DNA of 33,004 bases from Aerococcaceae bacterium DSM 111020 (GCA_015863185.1 JACBXP010000018.1:1-33004); one strand, 5' to 3'; numbered from the stretch's first letter, positions 18,611-28,663 are shown. Notes: generated by a model from the letters alone, not told the origin. Numbers and translations are program-made.

Positions 18611-20389
18611 TTATTTTTTATTTTTGCGTGATTGTTTTACTGCTAAATTTAATTCTCTTAACTGTTCTTTTGCCACAGCACTTGGTGCCTCTGACATTAT
18701 ATCCATTCCACTACCTGTTTTAGGGAACGCGATGACTTCACGAATATTTGGTTCCTCCGCTAGAATCATGACTAAACGATCTAATCCGAGTGCCAATCCT
18801 CCATGTGGTGGGAAGCCATATTCTAATGCGTCCAACAAGAAACCAAATTGATTGTGTGCTTCTTGTTCAGTGAAACCTAATAATTGGAACATCTCATCTT
18901 GCATTTCACGTGTATGGATCCGAATTGATCCCCCACCAATTTCATAACCATTTAATACGATATCATAGGCCTGAGCTAATGCTTCTTCTGGGTGCTCTTT
19001 TAAAACCGTTAAATCATTATCTTGAACCGCAGTGAATGGATGATGCATTGCAACATAACGTTTTTCGTCCTCATCATATTCCAACAGTGGGAAATCTGTC
19101 ACCCAAACAAAGGCTAATTCTTCTGTATTATATAATTCATGAACTTCTCCAAGATGTGTTCTTAGAGCTCCTAAAGCGTCCGCAACGATTTTTTCATTGT
19201 CTGCCATAAAGAAGATAATATCCCCGACTTCTCCATCTAACAACCCTACTAATTCATCATAGTCATCTGATAAGAATTTAGCGATAGGTCCATTGAAGCC
19301 ATCTTCAGTTATTTTTGTCCATGCTAATCCTTTGGCACCAAATGGTTTTACAATATCTAATAGACCATCAGCAGTTTTACGTGTATATTCATCGGCTTTA
19401 CCTTTAAGATTAATCGCTTTAACTTGTCCACCTTCATCGACAGCATTACGGAACACCCCAAATTCGGTTGTTTTAGCAAAGTCCGAAATATCTTTGAATT
19501 CTAAACCAAAACGAATATCTGGTTTATCTGAACCATATTTTGACATCGCTTCTGCATAAGTCATTGTTGGAAATGCTTCTGTAATTTTTTCTCCACGTAC
19601 TTGATAAACAACATCTTTTAGCATTTCTTCAACCAGTGATTGTATTTCTTCTTGTGTCAAGAAACTTGTTTCCAAGTCCACTTGCGTGAATTCTGGTTGA
19701 CGGTCCCCTCTTAAATCTTCATCGCGGAAGCAACGAACAATTTGATAGTAACGGTCATATCCTGCACCCATCAATAATTGTTTATAAATCTGAGGCGATT
19801 GAGGTAAAGCATAGAAACTATTCGGTTCACGACGTGTAGGAACTAAGAAATCTCGAGCACCTTCTGGCGTTGATTTGTTTAAGAAAGGAGTTTCCACATC
19901 GATAAAATCTAATTTATTTAAATAATTACGAATCGCAGACGTTACTTGATGTCTTAATCTTAAATTATTTAACATCTCTGGACGTCGTAAATCTAAATAA
20001 CGATAACGTAAACGCAATTCTTCGTCTGTCTTCTTATCTCCTTCAATATAAATTGGCGGAGTTTTACTTTTGGCAAGAGTAGTTAATTTAGTGGCTACCA
20101 ATTCCACTTCGCCAGTTGGTATTTTTGGATTTACAGATTCTGGATCCCGTTTTTCGAGTGTTCCAGTCACTTCAATCACATACTCACTTCTCAAATGATC
20201 GGCTTCTTCCATTTGTTCAGGAATATACTGACGATTAAACACCACTTGACAGAATCCTTCGCGGTCTCTTAAGTCGATAAAAATTACTCCACCTAAATCC
20301 CGTCGTTTTTGAACCCATCCTTTTAAGGTGATCTCTTGACCGACGAGTTCTTCATTCACTAAACCTGCATAAATTGTTCTTTCTGACAT
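18611..20389 (-). CDS. aspS: Aspartate--tRNA ligase
   Basis: A class II synthetase of 592 residues, the usual bacterial length. It shows the N-terminal OB anticodon domain ([20 protein letters not shown]), the class II motif 2 region ([22 protein letters not shown] in part), the bacterial insertion domain, and motif 3 near [11 protein letters not shown]. It starts 2 bases past the hisS stop, with AAAGGAG inside the end of hisS, so the two are translationally close and share one T-box. Confidence 0.98.
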   Translation of the reverse strand: MSERTIYAGLVNEELVGQEITLKGWVQKRRDLGGVIFIDLRDREGFCQVVFNRQYIPEQMEEADHLRSEYVIEVTGTLEKRDPESVNPKIPTGEVELVATKLTTLAKSKTPPIYIEGDKKTDEELRLRYRYLDLRRPEMLNNLRLRHQVTSAIRNYLNKLDFIDVETPFLNKSTPEGARDFLVPTRREPNSFYALPQSPQIYKQLLMGAGYDRYYQIVRCFRDEDLRGDRQPEFTQVDLETSFLTQEEIQSLVEEMLKDVVYQVRGEKITEAFPTMTYAEAMSKYGSDKPDIRFGLEFKDISDFAKTTEFGVFRNAVDEGGQVKAINLKGKADEYTRKTADGLLDIVKPFGAKGLAWTKITEDGFNGPIAKFLSDDYDELVGLLDGEVGDIIFFMADNEKIVADALGALRTHLGEVHELYNTEELAFVWVTDFPLLEYDEDEKRYVAMHHPFTAVQDNDLTVLKEHPEEALAQAYDIVLNGYEIGGGSIRIHTREMQDEMFQLLGFTEQEAHNQFGFLLDALEYGFPPHGGLALGLDRLVMILAEEPNIREVIAFPKTGSGMDIMSEAPSAVAKEQLRELNLAVKQSRKNKK

Positions 20390-20391
20390 AT

Positions 20392-21714
20392 TTACTCTCC
20401 TTTAAAAAATTCATCAATAACACTTGTGTCAGCAGTCAATTGGCGATAGATGCCAAAGAAATTTTTTGCTAATTCATCAACGCTGACTTCTAGCTGTTTA
20501 TTTTGCTTATTTTGTTGACTTTTTAGTGTCACAACGCGTTCTTCTACTTCATTCGATCCAATCGTAATAACGATATCCGCCTGATATTTGTCAGCCGTTT
20601 TATATTGCGATTTCATACTCCGCCCTAAGAAGTCGCGGTCGGCGATTAAATCATGTTGACGGGCATATTGTACAATCTCTTGAGCGAGATGATTACCTTC
20701 TTCGCCCATCACTGTTACAAACACATCAACCCCTTCATCTTCTGGGAGCTCGACTTGTTGTTCAGTCAATAGAATTAATAGACGTTCTATACCTAACCCA
20801 AAGCCAAAACCTGGAGTTGATGGCCCGCCTATTTGTTCGACTAAACCATCATAACGTCCTCCGCCACATACCGTAGATTGTGCTCCAATCGTATCGTCAT
20901 TAACGATAATCTCAAAAATTGTGTGTTGATAGTAATCTAAGCCGCGCACAATGCTTGGGTCCACTTTAAATGGAATATCTAACATTTGAAGCATCGACTG
21001 CACTTCTTCAAAATGTTTGCGACTCTCTTCGCCTAAATAGTCCAAGATCATCGGCGCATTTTTAACCAATGTTTGGTCACCTTGATCTTTACTGTCCAAG
21101 ACACGTAATGGATTATCATGTAAACGACGCTTCGAATCTTCACTTAATTGGTCAAAATGTGGTTCAAAATATTGAATCAATGCTTCTCGATAAGTCCCTC
21201 GTTCTTCATTTGTTCCCAGAGAATTTAAATGAATCGTGAGGTTTTTTAATCCGAGTTCATTAAAGAAATCCCATGCTAAGGCAATCCCTTCAACATCAGT
21301 CGCAGGATTCTCACTTCCGAAGACTTCCATGCCGATTTGATGAAATTGACGACTGCGACCTGCTTGTGGCCGTTCATATCGAAACATTGGCCCTACATAA
21401 TAAAGTTTTAATGGCTTGGGGAATTCAGGACCGAATAATTTATTTTCCACAAATGCCCGAACGACACTCGCTGTTCCTTCGGGTCGTAATGCGATGTGAC
21501 GGTCACCCTTATCATAAAATTCATACATTTCTTTAGAAACAATATCTGTTGTATCGCCAACAGATCTTGAAAATAAATCAAATGATTCAATCAAAGGAGT
21601 ACGTATTTCACTAAAATGATAGCGTTCAAATACATCGCGAGCAACATCTTCAACATATTGCCACAAATAACTGTTTTGTGGGAGTATATCCTCTGTTCCT
21701 TTTAATTTTTGCAT
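20392..21714 (-). CDS. hisS: Histidine--tRNA ligase
   Basis: A class II synthetase of 440 residues. Motif 1 lies near the N-terminus ([12 protein letters not shown]); motif 2 follows ([22 protein letters not shown], partial). The histidine-specific signatures [11 protein letters not shown] and [10 protein letters not shown] come next, then motif 3 [12 protein letters not shown]. The C-terminal anticodon domain follows. Its start has AGGAG just upstream. It is the first gene behind a T-box leader. Confidence 0.98.
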   Translation of the reverse strand: MQKLKGTEDILPQNSYLWQYVEDVARDVFERYHFSEIRTPLIESFDLFSRSVGDTTDIVSKEMYEFYDKGDRHIALRPEGTASVVRAFVENKLFGPEFPKPLKLYYVGPMFRYERPQAGRSRQFHQIGMEVFGSENPATDVEGIALAWDFFNELGLKNLTIHLNSLGTNEERGTYREALIQYFEPHFDQLSEDSKRRLHDNPLRVLDSKDQGDQTLVKNAPMILDYLGEESRKHFEEVQSMLQMLDIPFKVDPSIVRGLDYYQHTIFEIIVNDDTIGAQSTVCGGGRYDGLVEQIGGPSTPGFGFGLGIERLLILLTEQQVELPEDEGVDVFVTVMGEEGNHLAQEIVQYARQHDLIADRDFLGRSMKSQYKTADKYQADIVITIGSNEVEERVVTLKSQQNKQNKQLEVSVDELAKNFFGIYRQLTADTSVIDEFFKGE

Positions 21715-21727
21715 TCTTTTCTCCTAA

Positions 21728-21765
21728 CTAAAAAACGCCCTGTAACAATGCGTTACAGGACGTTT
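21728..21765 (-). terminator. T-box-controlled terminator upstream of hisS
   Basis: An 11-bp stem, CGTCCTGTAAC paired with GTTACAGGGCG (one G-U pair), is followed by TTTTTTAG on the minus strand. Confidence 0.88.
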
Positions 21766-21945
21766 TAACGTGGTACCACCTATATTCATAAATTTAATAA
21801 AATTTATCTCTCAACCTTAACGGGGTTAACGGAATAACTTTGCATTATTCTCCTCAATAGTGTCAACTTTTGTGTTGTTGCCTTTCACCGTTTACAACTC
21901 GCTAATGATACAAAAGCATTGTCTATCTCATCGGATTTAGATATA
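21730..21945 (-). ncRNA. T-box leader of the hisS-aspS operon
   Basis: The minus strand carries the T-box core AGGTGGTACCACG (21768-21780) followed by a terminator, about 215 bases after a good promoter. In stem I, GATAG/CTATT and CTTTTGT/ACAAAAG flank an internal loop whose 3' side reads TTGACA. This places GAC (aspartate) as specifier with the usual purine after it; CAC (histidine) overlaps it in GACAC. Assignment to Asp is by this purine rule and is not proven. Confidence 0.9.
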
Positions 21946-21950
21946 TTCAC

Positions 21951-21979
21951 AGAATACATTGTGAAAAGGATTTTGTCAA
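21951..21979 (-). promoter_or_regulatory. hisS-aspS promoter
   Basis: TTGACA (21974-21979), a 17-base spacer and TATTCT (21951-21956) on the minus strand. Transcription would begin near 21945, at the 5' end of the T-box leader. Confidence 0.8.
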
Positions 21980-22034
21980 ATACTTATTCAATAATTCTTG
22001 AATATTTCAATCTTGTAACAAAGATAAGAAACAT

Positions 22035-22062
22035 TTGAAAACTCTATGAAGCATTATATAAT
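22035..22062 (+). promoter_or_regulatory. Promoter of the lytH-like amidase gene
   Basis: TTGAAA (22035-22040), a 16-base spacer and TATAAT (22057-22062) on the plus strand, about 75 bases from the annotated start. It is back to back with the hisS promoter. Confidence 0.75.
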
Positions 22063-22138
22063 AGTATCATATGCTTACTGTTAAGATTAGAAATGGAGGG
22101 ATATTATCGAAAGAGTAAAAAAAATCTTAACTTTACTA

Positions 22139-23482
22139 ATGACTCGGAAATATTTTCCGTTATTTATCTCATTTATGCTCTTACTCATTAGCGGACTCTC
22201 CATTTTGGGTTTAATCAATCAAGCAACGATAAAATTAGATACCGAAGTACCTATAACACTTAGGGAAGAACCCGGTACAAATCAAGTAGCGATTGCTGAA
22301 TTAGAACCTGGAACAGAGTATCAAATTCAAAAATCGGAAAATAATTGGTTACTCATCGAAACGCAAAACCAACAGACTGGTTGGATTCCTAATTGGCAGT
22401 TAGAAAATCCCATGATCACAGATGATCAATCATTAGCCGGTCAGGCGACCGATAACACGGTCCTGTACGCCGAAGATAATGTTTCAAGTATCGCCTTAGA
22501 AAATATTCCACCAGATACCTATTTCCCCATTCAACATGAAAACAATGGATGGGCACAAGTAGAATATGCAGGACGCATCGGTTATGTTCAAAGTCGCTTT
22601 GTTCATATTCTTTCACGGGACGAAGTTCCACAAGAAGAACTTGAGAAACAAGAAGTCATCCCTGAAGAGATTGCCGAAGAGGAAGAATTAGATGAAAACA
22701 CCGTGATTATGCGACAAGCAAATCAAGTATTTTTAGAACAACCGGATTATGATAGTGAAGTCTTATATAATCCTGATATGTACGAAGAATTTCAATTCAT
22801 AAGTGCCACGGAAAATGAACAAGGGGAGTTTTACCTTGTTGCCAATAGTAATGGGAATCGTGGGTACATTGAATCGCGTGTAGCGTCACTTGCGAACGAC
22901 TCTATCAACCATCAAAATGAACAAAAAGTCCATTCGATGAATGATGCAGTTATTGTGATTGATGCTGGACATGGTGGGACCGATCCAGGTGCAATCAGTC
23001 AAGATCAATCGACTTATGAAAAAAACGTCACACTTTCAACAGCTATTTTTCTTCAAAATTATTTAGAAGAAATGGGCGCAACCGTTATTCAAACACGTGC
23101 TGATGATATGGATGTTTCTTTGGCAGATCGTGCAAATCTTAGCAATCAAAATCAAGCGGACGTTTTTGTCAGCCTTCACTATGATGCAGGATACGATCCA
23201 GCTTTATCAGGAACGACCTCCTACTACTATCATCAAGCAGATTATGATTTAGCCCAATCTGTTAATGAGCAATTAACACAAGGCCCTCTGAATAATCATG
23301 GCGTTTTATTCGGAAATTTCCAAGTGTTACGAGACAATCAGCAACCCGCTTTACTATTAGAATTAGGTTATATGTCAAATCCTCAAGATTTAGGATATAT
23401 TCGTTCTGAAGAATACCAACAAAATATTGCTCAAGCAATTGCTAATGGTATTCGCAATCAGATTGAAAACCCTACGGATTAA
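22139..23482 (+). CDS. lytH: Membrane-anchored N-acetylmuramoyl-L-alanine amidase, LytH-like
   Basis: A wall hydrolase predicted to cleave the MurNAc-L-alanine bond of uncrosslinked peptidoglycan outside the membrane. It has an N-terminal membrane anchor (about 8-28), three SH3-like repeats (about 35-90, 98-157, 185-252) with an acidic linker at 160-186, and an Amidase_3 domain (271-445). Zinc and catalytic residues are present: His278 (DAGHGG), Glu294, His347 (SLHYD) and Glu408 (LLELGY). Its place between dtd and hisS matches LytH/YrvJ of staphylococci and bacilli, but it is on the opposite strand here. LytH of S. aureus needs a rhomboid partner, ActH; none is in the window. The ATG used has no ribosome site; GGAGGG at 22095-22100 would suit an in-frame ATC at 22106, adding about 11 residues. 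Confidence 0.88.
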   Translation: MTRKYFPLFISFMLLLISGLSILGLINQATIKLDTEVPITLREEPGTNQVAIAELEPGTEYQIQKSENNWLLIETQNQQTGWIPNWQLENPMITDDQSLAGQATDNTVLYAEDNVSSIALENIPPDTYFPIQHENNGWAQVEYAGRIGYVQSRFVHILSRDEVPQEELEKQEVIPEEIAEEEELDENTVIMRQANQVFLEQPDYDSEVLYNPDMYEEFQFISATENEQGEFYLVANSNGNRGYIESRVASLANDSINHQNEQKVHSMNDAVIVIDAGHGGTDPGAISQDQSTYEKNVTLSTAIFLQNYLEEMGATVIQTRADDMDVSLADRANLSNQNQADVFVSLHYDAGYDPALSGTTSYYYHQADYDLAQSVNEQLTQGPLNNHGVLFGNFQVLRDNQQPALLLELGYMSNPQDLGYIRSEEYQQNIAQAIANGIRNQIENPTD

Positions 23483-23501
23483 TAATCAATTAATAAAATA
23501 T

Positions 23502-23543
23502 ATAACACCCCTGGAAGTGAATGATTCCAGGGGTGTTATTTTA
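23502..23543. terminator. Bidirectional terminator between the amidase gene and dtd
   Basis: A 15-bp perfect stem (23502-23516 with 23525-23539) with an 8-base loop, flanked by T-rich sequence on both strands. It serves the convergent amidase and rel-dtd transcripts. Confidence 0.92.
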
Positions 23544-23620
23544 TCATTTTTTAATAATATATCTTTTTCATATGAGATAAGATATCAATAAATGAATGGT
23601 GCTTTTTTTAAAAATATGAA

Positions 23621-24073
23621 TTATAAGTCCTTATTTTGTGAGTCGATGAGGATGGTCATTGGTCCATCATTGATAAAATCAATCGCCATATGGGCACCAA
23701 ATTCTCCAGTCGCAATCTCCACATCATATTGCCTCAACTGTTCATTAAAATATTCATACAAATCTTCAGCTTGTTGTGGCTCTGCTGCATTAACAAAACT
23801 TGGCCGGTTACCTTTCCGTGTGTTCGCATATAATGTAAATTGACTAATAGATAATACTGCACCACCTACATCCGCCAATGATAGATTTGTTTTCCCTTCA
23901 GCATCTTCAAAAAGACGCATATTTGCTACTTTTCGTGCACAATACTCGGCATCTTGTTTTGTATCTGAGTGAGTGACTCCCACCAAGACCATAAAACCAT
24001 GACTAATTTGACCCATCACTCGATCTTCGACTGTTACGCTAGCTTGTTGTGCTTTTTGTATTACTAATCTCAT
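23621..24073 (-). CDS. dtd: D-aminoacyl-tRNA deacylase
   Basis: Dtd removes D-amino acids, and glycine mischarged on tRNA-Ala, from tRNA. The 150-residue product begins MRLVIQKAQQASVTVEDRVMG and holds the catalytic SQFTLYA motif near 78-84 and the chirality-checking region with NAAEP in place of the more usual AAxP spacing. It follows rel by 11 bases, the conserved rel-dtd pair of Bacillota. Confidence 0.97.
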   Translation of the reverse strand: MRLVIQKAQQASVTVEDRVMGQISHGFMVLVGVTHSDTKQDAEYCARKVANMRLFEDAEGKTNLSLADVGGAVLSISQFTLYANTRKGNRPSFVNAAEPQQAEDLYEYFNEQLRQYDVEIATGEFGAHMAIDFINDGPMTILIDSQNKDL

Positions 24074-24084
24074 AGAACCCCTCT

Positions 24085-26271
24085 CTAATTTGATAACCGT
24101 TCTACTTCATAAACATCTGGGATTTGTTTTAATTTGTTCATCAACTCATTCAATTGAACCGTATCTTCAATTCCAACTTTTAGTTCGACAACGGCTTCAT
24201 CATTACCTATCGGACGAGCATTCACGCTTTTTAATTGATTAATCGTATGATCAACTAAATGTAGACAGTCATTGACGATCCCTTTTCTGTCAAAAGCCGT
24301 CACTTTAATTTCTGCTTCATACACATTATCTTCCGTGCTTTTTTGATCCCAGTAGACATCAATCATGCGCGATGATAAGTCTTTTTCATTGAGAATGTTT
24401 GGACAATCTTGGCGGTGCACGGAAATACCTCGTCCTCTAGTAATGTATCCTACAATTTTATCGCCAGGTACTGGATTACAACATTGACTCAATCGAATCA
24501 ATAAATTATCAGCACCTTCCACTACAACGCCACTTTCATGAATGGTTTTACTAACTTTTTGTTGCGTTTGCTTAGGGGAAGGTGTTTGCGACTCTTTCTT
24601 TTCAGGATTTTTCCAGCCTAAGAAATTAATCACTTGTGCTGGTGATAATTCACCTAAACCAATCGCAGCATATAAGTCTGTTAGTGAATTATATTTAAAG
24701 CGTTCCAATAATCGATCTTCTACTCTTCTTTTCGAAAGATTCTTGATGTTTTGGCCTACGGCTTTAATTTCTTTATCTAATTGATGATAACCTTGTTGAC
24801 TCTTTTCATCGCGTTCCAGTAATTTGAAATAGCGTTTAATGCGATTACGCGCTTTACTGGTCTGGGTTAATTTCAACCAATCTCGACTCGGCTTGGCATT
24901 CGCATTCGTCAATATTTCAACGAGATCGCCATTTTTCAGGACATAATCCAATGGAACGATATCCCCATTAGCCTTAGCTCCAACGACTTTATTACCGATT
25001 TCTGTATGAATGTGATAAGCAAAGTCAATCGGTCCGGACCCTTTTGGCAGTTCAACTACATCACCTTGTGGTGTGAAGATATACACTTGATCTTTAAAGA
25101 TATCTTCTTTGACAAAATCCATAAATTCACTTGCATTATGTGCGTCATCTTGTAATTCTGCCAAATCTTTGAACCATTTTAATTGCTGTTCAATATTATC
25201 AGTTGTTTCAACTTTATCTGTTTCTCCACGTTTGTATGCCCAGTGTGCTGCCACCCCATACTCTGCTACTTCATGCATTTGATGGGTTCGAACTTGAATT
25301 TCAACCGGCTTACCTTCTGGACCAATAACTGTCGTATGAATGGATTGATATAAATTGGCTTTGGGCATTGCAATATAGTCTTTAAAACGACCTGGCATCG
25401 GTTTCCACTGAGTGTGTACCGCCCCCAAAACAGCATAACAATCTTTGACAGTATCTACTAACACACGAATGGCTAGTAAATCAAAGATGTCTTCAAACGA
25501 TTTCTTTTGATCTACCATTTTGCGATAAATGGAATAGATATGTTTGGGTCGGCCATAAATATCTGCTGAAATGCCTAGTTCAGAAATAGCGCTATCCAGT
25601 TCCTTTATGGTATTTTGAATATAATTTTCCCGTTCTTGTCTTTTAGAGTCCATCATTCTAACAATCGAATAGTATGCCTCAGGATTGATATATCGCAAAG
25701 AAATATCTTCCAACTCCCATTTCATGGAGCTCATCCCTAAACGATCTGCAAGAGGAGCATAAATTTCTAATGCTTCTTGGGACTTTTCAACTTGTTTCTC
25801 TTCTCTTTGAAAAGTTAGTGTTCGCATGTTATGCAAACGGTCCGCTAATTTTACGATGATGACCCGAATATCTTTAGACATTGCGAGTAACATTTTGCGA
25901 TGATTTTCCGCTAATTGTTCTGCTTTGCTTTGAAATTTAACTTTCCCTAATTTGGTCACACCATCGACAAGAAAGGCAATGGTAGGAGAAAAAATCTCCT
26001 CCATTTCTTCCAAGGTAATGGGCGTATCTTCTACGACATCATGCAAAAAACCAGTTGCGACGGTGTCCGCATCCATTTTTAACTGTGCTAGTATTCCTGC
26101 AACTTGAATTGGATGAATAATATAGGGCTCACCTGATAAACGCTTCTGTTCTTTATGGGCCTCAGTCGCAAAATCTAATGCTTTTTCAACTAAAGCAATA
26201 TTTGTCTCAGACATATATTCTTTACACAGAAAAATGACTTCCTGTGCTGTCAAATCTTGATTTTTCCCCAT
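24085..26271 (-). CDS. rel: Bifunctional (p)ppGpp synthetase/hydrolase Rel
   Basis: The long RSH enzyme that makes and degrades (p)ppGpp in the stringent response; it senses uncharged tRNA on the ribosome. The 728-residue protein has an intact HD hydrolase domain (IIHP at 51-54, HDVVEDT at 77-83) and a synthetase domain (KHIYSIYRKM, GRFKDYIAMPK, EIQVRT, VAAHWAYK, about 240-345). A TGS domain (about 390-455), a Cys-Cys zinc-finger-like segment (SQCCNPVPGDKIVGY) and a C-terminal ACT domain follow. With the HD site conserved it should both make and hydrolyse the alarmone. It lies 21 bases after deoC and 11 before dtd. Confidence 0.97.
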   Translation of the reverse strand: MGKNQDLTAQEVIFLCKEYMSETNIALVEKALDFATEAHKEQKRLSGEPYIIHPIQVAGILAQLKMDADTVATGFLHDVVEDTPITLEEMEEIFSPTIAFLVDGVTKLGKVKFQSKAEQLAENHRKMLLAMSKDIRVIIVKLADRLHNMRTLTFQREEKQVEKSQEALEIYAPLADRLGMSSMKWELEDISLRYINPEAYYSIVRMMDSKRQERENYIQNTIKELDSAISELGISADIYGRPKHIYSIYRKMVDQKKSFEDIFDLLAIRVLVDTVKDCYAVLGAVHTQWKPMPGRFKDYIAMPKANLYQSIHTTVIGPEGKPVEIQVRTHQMHEVAEYGVAAHWAYKRGETDKVETTDNIEQQLKWFKDLAELQDDAHNASEFMDFVKEDIFKDQVYIFTPQGDVVELPKGSGPIDFAYHIHTEIGNKVVGAKANGDIVPLDYVLKNGDLVEILTNANAKPSRDWLKLTQTSKARNRIKRYFKLLERDEKSQQGYHQLDKEIKAVGQNIKNLSKRRVEDRLLERFKYNSLTDLYAAIGLGELSPAQVINFLGWKNPEKKESQTPSPKQTQQKVSKTIHESGVVVEGADNLLIRLSQCCNPVPGDKIVGYITRGRGISVHRQDCPNILNEKDLSSRMIDVYWDQKSTEDNVYEAEIKVTAFDRKGIVNDCLHLVDHTINQLKSVNARPIGNDEAVVELKVGIEDTVQLNELMNKLKQIPDVYEVERLSN

Positions 26272-26292
26272 ACTATCACCATCCTTTATTTA

Positions 26293-26940
26293 TTAAGATG
26301 GGTTCACAATCGCAATTCCTTTTGAAGCACCAATTCGAGTCGCTCCTGCCTCGATCATATCTAATGCTTCCTGGCGATTTGATACTCCACCACTGGCTTT
26401 AACGCCCATTTCTTCGCTGACTGTTTCACGCATTAATTTAACATCTGCAATCGTTGCACCACCTGTTGAGAATCCTGTCGACGTTTTAACAAAGTGGGCT
26501 CCCGCTTCTTTAGCTATTTCACACACTTTTACTTTCTCTTCCTCAGTTAACAAGCCTGTTTCGATAATCACCTTAAGTATGGCTCTTCCGTCGAGTATTT
26601 CTACTAGACTTTGAATATCTTGTTGTACTTGATACCAGTTACCAGATTTAACAGCCCCAATATTAATGACCATATCTAATTCATCCGCACCTTGGTCAAT
26701 AGCGATATTCGCTTCTGCCACCTTAGCTGCAGTTGAAGTCGCTCCCAATGGAAAACCAATCACCGTACAGACTAAGACATCATCATCTTTCAATTGTTCC
26801 GCTGCATAAGCAACCCACGTTGGGTTAATACACACTGATTTGAAATCATATTCGCGAGCTTCTTGAATCAAAGTATCAATTTCAATCTGATTTGCATCAG
26901 CCTTTAATAATGTATGATCGATAAATTTATTTAATTCCAT
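26293..26940 (-). CDS. deoC: Deoxyribose-phosphate aldolase
   Basis: DeoC splits 2-deoxyribose-5-phosphate into glyceraldehyde-3-phosphate and acetaldehyde, in deoxynucleoside breakdown. The 215-residue product is a standard class I aldolase barrel with the Schiff-base lysine in VKTSTGF (Lys152), supporting Lys181 in VKASGGVS, and the N-terminal IDHTLLKAD. The ATG at 26940 is used because GAGG lies 6 bases upstream; an ATG two codons earlier abuts that site. It lies between rsmE and rel, away from any other deoxynucleoside gene in view, with short gaps suggesting cotranscription. Confidence 0.96.
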   Translation of the reverse strand: MELNKFIDHTLLKADANQIEIDTLIQEAREYDFKSVCINPTWVAYAAEQLKDDDVLVCTVIGFPLGATSTAAKVAEANIAIDQGADELDMVINIGAVKSGNWYQVQQDIQSLVEILDGRAILKVIIETGLLTEEEKVKVCEIAKEAGAHFVKTSTGFSTGGATIADVKLMRETVSEEMGVKASGGVSNRQEALDMIEAGATRIGASKGIAIVNPS

Positions 26941-26955
26941 AATCATCCTCTTTTC

Positions 26956-27705
26956 TTACTGTATTTCTAAAACATAACTTAACACACTTAATAAATAAAT
27001 AGGTGCAGTTTCAGCACGCAAAATTCTCGGCCCTAAACTCATTGTTTTGAAGTCAATTTTTTTTAACTGGTCGACTTCAGCAGGGTCAAAGCCTCCTTCA
27101 GGACCAAAAACAACTAATAATCGTTCTCCAGATTTAAGCTGTTGTGACCATTCATATAGTTGATGATGGCGTCCTTCCTTAGCTGTTTCTTCATAAAGTA
27201 CGACTAGATAATCATATGGGTCAAGATTTTGAGATAAATCTTGAAGTGTCATCAATGAATGAATCATTGGTATGTGATTTCGGCCACTCTGTTGTGCAGC
27301 TAGTTTAGCAATTTTACGCCAACGCTCAGCACGTTTGTCAAATTTTGCTTCGGTTAATTTAACGACATTTCTTTGCAACTCTAAGGGGATAAAGTCATAC
27401 ATGCCTGTTTCAGTAGCTTTTTGAAGTAACCAATCCATCTTGTCATTTTTTAATAATCCTGAAGCAATCGTTACATCTATCGGTAACTCAGCTTCACTTT
27501 GGATTTCTCTTATAACTTTCAATATAGGGGTTTTAGCTTGAATTGTTTGAATGACAACCAAATAGATGTGTTCATCTTTGTCTGTAACCCTTAGCTCGTC
27601 CCCTTCAGTCATACGCATCACATTAAGCATGTGATGATTATCTTCTTCATTAAGAGAAAATTCTTGATCGATTGTTAAAACATGGTTATGAAAATAGTTC
27701 TGCAT
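26956..27705 (-). CDS. rsmE: 16S rRNA (uracil-1498-N3)-methyltransferase
   Basis: A SPOUT-class methyltransferase that modifies U1498 in the decoding region of 16S rRNA. The 249-residue product starts MQNYFHNH, shows a PUA-like N-terminal part, and carries the SPOUT knot motifs VVFGPEGGFDPAEV and LGPRILRAETAPIYLLS at the C-terminus. The ATG at 27705 is supported by GAGG 6 bases upstream. It overlaps the end of prmA by 20 bases, a gene pair seen widely. Confidence 0.96.
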   Translation of the reverse strand: MQNYFHNHVLTIDQEFSLNEEDNHHMLNVMRMTEGDELRVTDKDEHIYLVVIQTIQAKTPILKVIREIQSEAELPIDVTIASGLLKNDKMDWLLQKATETGMYDFIPLELQRNVVKLTEAKFDKRAERWRKIAKLAAQQSGRNHIPMIHSLMTLQDLSQNLDPYDYLVVLYEETAKEGRHHQLYEWSQQLKSGERLLVVFGPEGGFDPAEVDQLKKIDFKTMSLGPRILRAETAPIYLLSVLSYVLEIQ

Positions 27706-28663
27706 GCGAAACCTCTTCTTTTTGTGCGACATAGCCAAGCCATTCACCTAATTGATTTTTTTGGACGACTTTAAATTTATGTTTCGTCAGTGCTTTTTCG
27801 ATTTCAGAACCTTTATCTTCCAAAATGCCTCCTAGAATTAAATAGCCATCTTGTGTCAATTCACGATGGGCATCTTCTAACATATTAACTAAAATATGTG
27901 GCAAAATATTAGCAATAATGATATCGAAAGGACCAGTTAAGCCCTTCATTAAGTCATTCACAGCAAAATGAATCGCTTTTTGATCGATTAATTCTTGTAT
28001 ACTCGATAATTTTTGTAATGTTAAATTCATTTTTGCACTCTCGACTGCTTGAGGATCTAAATCATACCCTGCGACACTCTTGGCACCTAAAGCTGCCGCA
28101 ATAAAACTCAATACACCAGAGCCTGTTCCAATATCTAGGACGCGTTCATTACCATGCATATAAATTGATAGTGATTGGCCGCCTAATTGAGTTGTTGGAT
28201 GATTCCCTGTTCCAAAAGCGACCCCCGGATCTAAATAAATTACCATTTCTTCATCGTTCGGTTGATAATCTTCCCAAGCCGGTACAATTACTAAATGACG
28301 ACTGATACGTTCTTGCTGATAATACTGCATCCAATTTTGTTGCCAATTTTCATTCGCGATTGTTTCCCAATGAATGTTAAACGTGTCGTCTTCAAAATGA
28401 CTTAATCCTGCTTCAATCCGGTCTTTAATCTGTTCGTTCGCAGTCTCAAAATATCCCCATACTTCCACAGCATGCTCTAAATATTCTTGCGGCAATTCCA
28501 TCGGAATCTCACCAAATAAATTCGGATTATTTTCTAAATAATCTTGAGCGTATTTAATCTCTGTCCCGAGAGCACCCTCTTCAAATAGTTGAAAGTTTAC
28601 ATAATCAATCAATTCAGGTTCAATCGATGCAAAAGAAATAATTAACTTGTGCCATTCGCTCAC
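27686..28663 (-). CDS. prmA: Ribosomal protein L11 methyltransferase
   Basis: PrmA trimethylates residues of ribosomal protein L11. The 325-residue protein has an N-terminal substrate-binding domain and a Rossmann-fold methyltransferase with PGVAFGTGNHPTT, DIGTGSGVLSFIAAALGA (SAM binding) and the NILPHIL motif IV. The start codon is GTG at 28663, with GGAGG 7 bases before it. It overlaps the preceding stop by four bases (GTGA), so translation is likely coupled to the upstream DUF3013-like gene. Confidence 0.97.
   Translation of the reverse strand: MSEWHKLIISFASIEPELIDYVNFQLFEEGALGTEIKYAQDYLENNPNLFGEIPMELPQEYLEHAVEVWGYFETANEQIKDRIEAGLSHFEDDTFNIHWETIANENWQQNWMQYYQQERISRHLVIVPAWEDYQPNDEEMVIYLDPGVAFGTGNHPTTQLGGQSLSIYMHGNERVLDIGTGSGVLSFIAAALGAKSVAGYDLDPQAVESAKMNLTLQKLSSIQELIDQKAIHFAVNDLMKGLTGPFDIIIANILPHILVNMLEDAHRELTQDGYLILGGILEDKGSEIEKALTKHKFKVVQKNQLGEWLGYVAQKEEVSHAELFS

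Noticed and set aside
22071..22118. 15-codon mini-frame ahead of lytH-like gene, possible leader peptide
   Set aside because: It lacks its own ribosome site, has no repeated regulatory codons, and contains the ribosome site of the next gene; chance is likelier.
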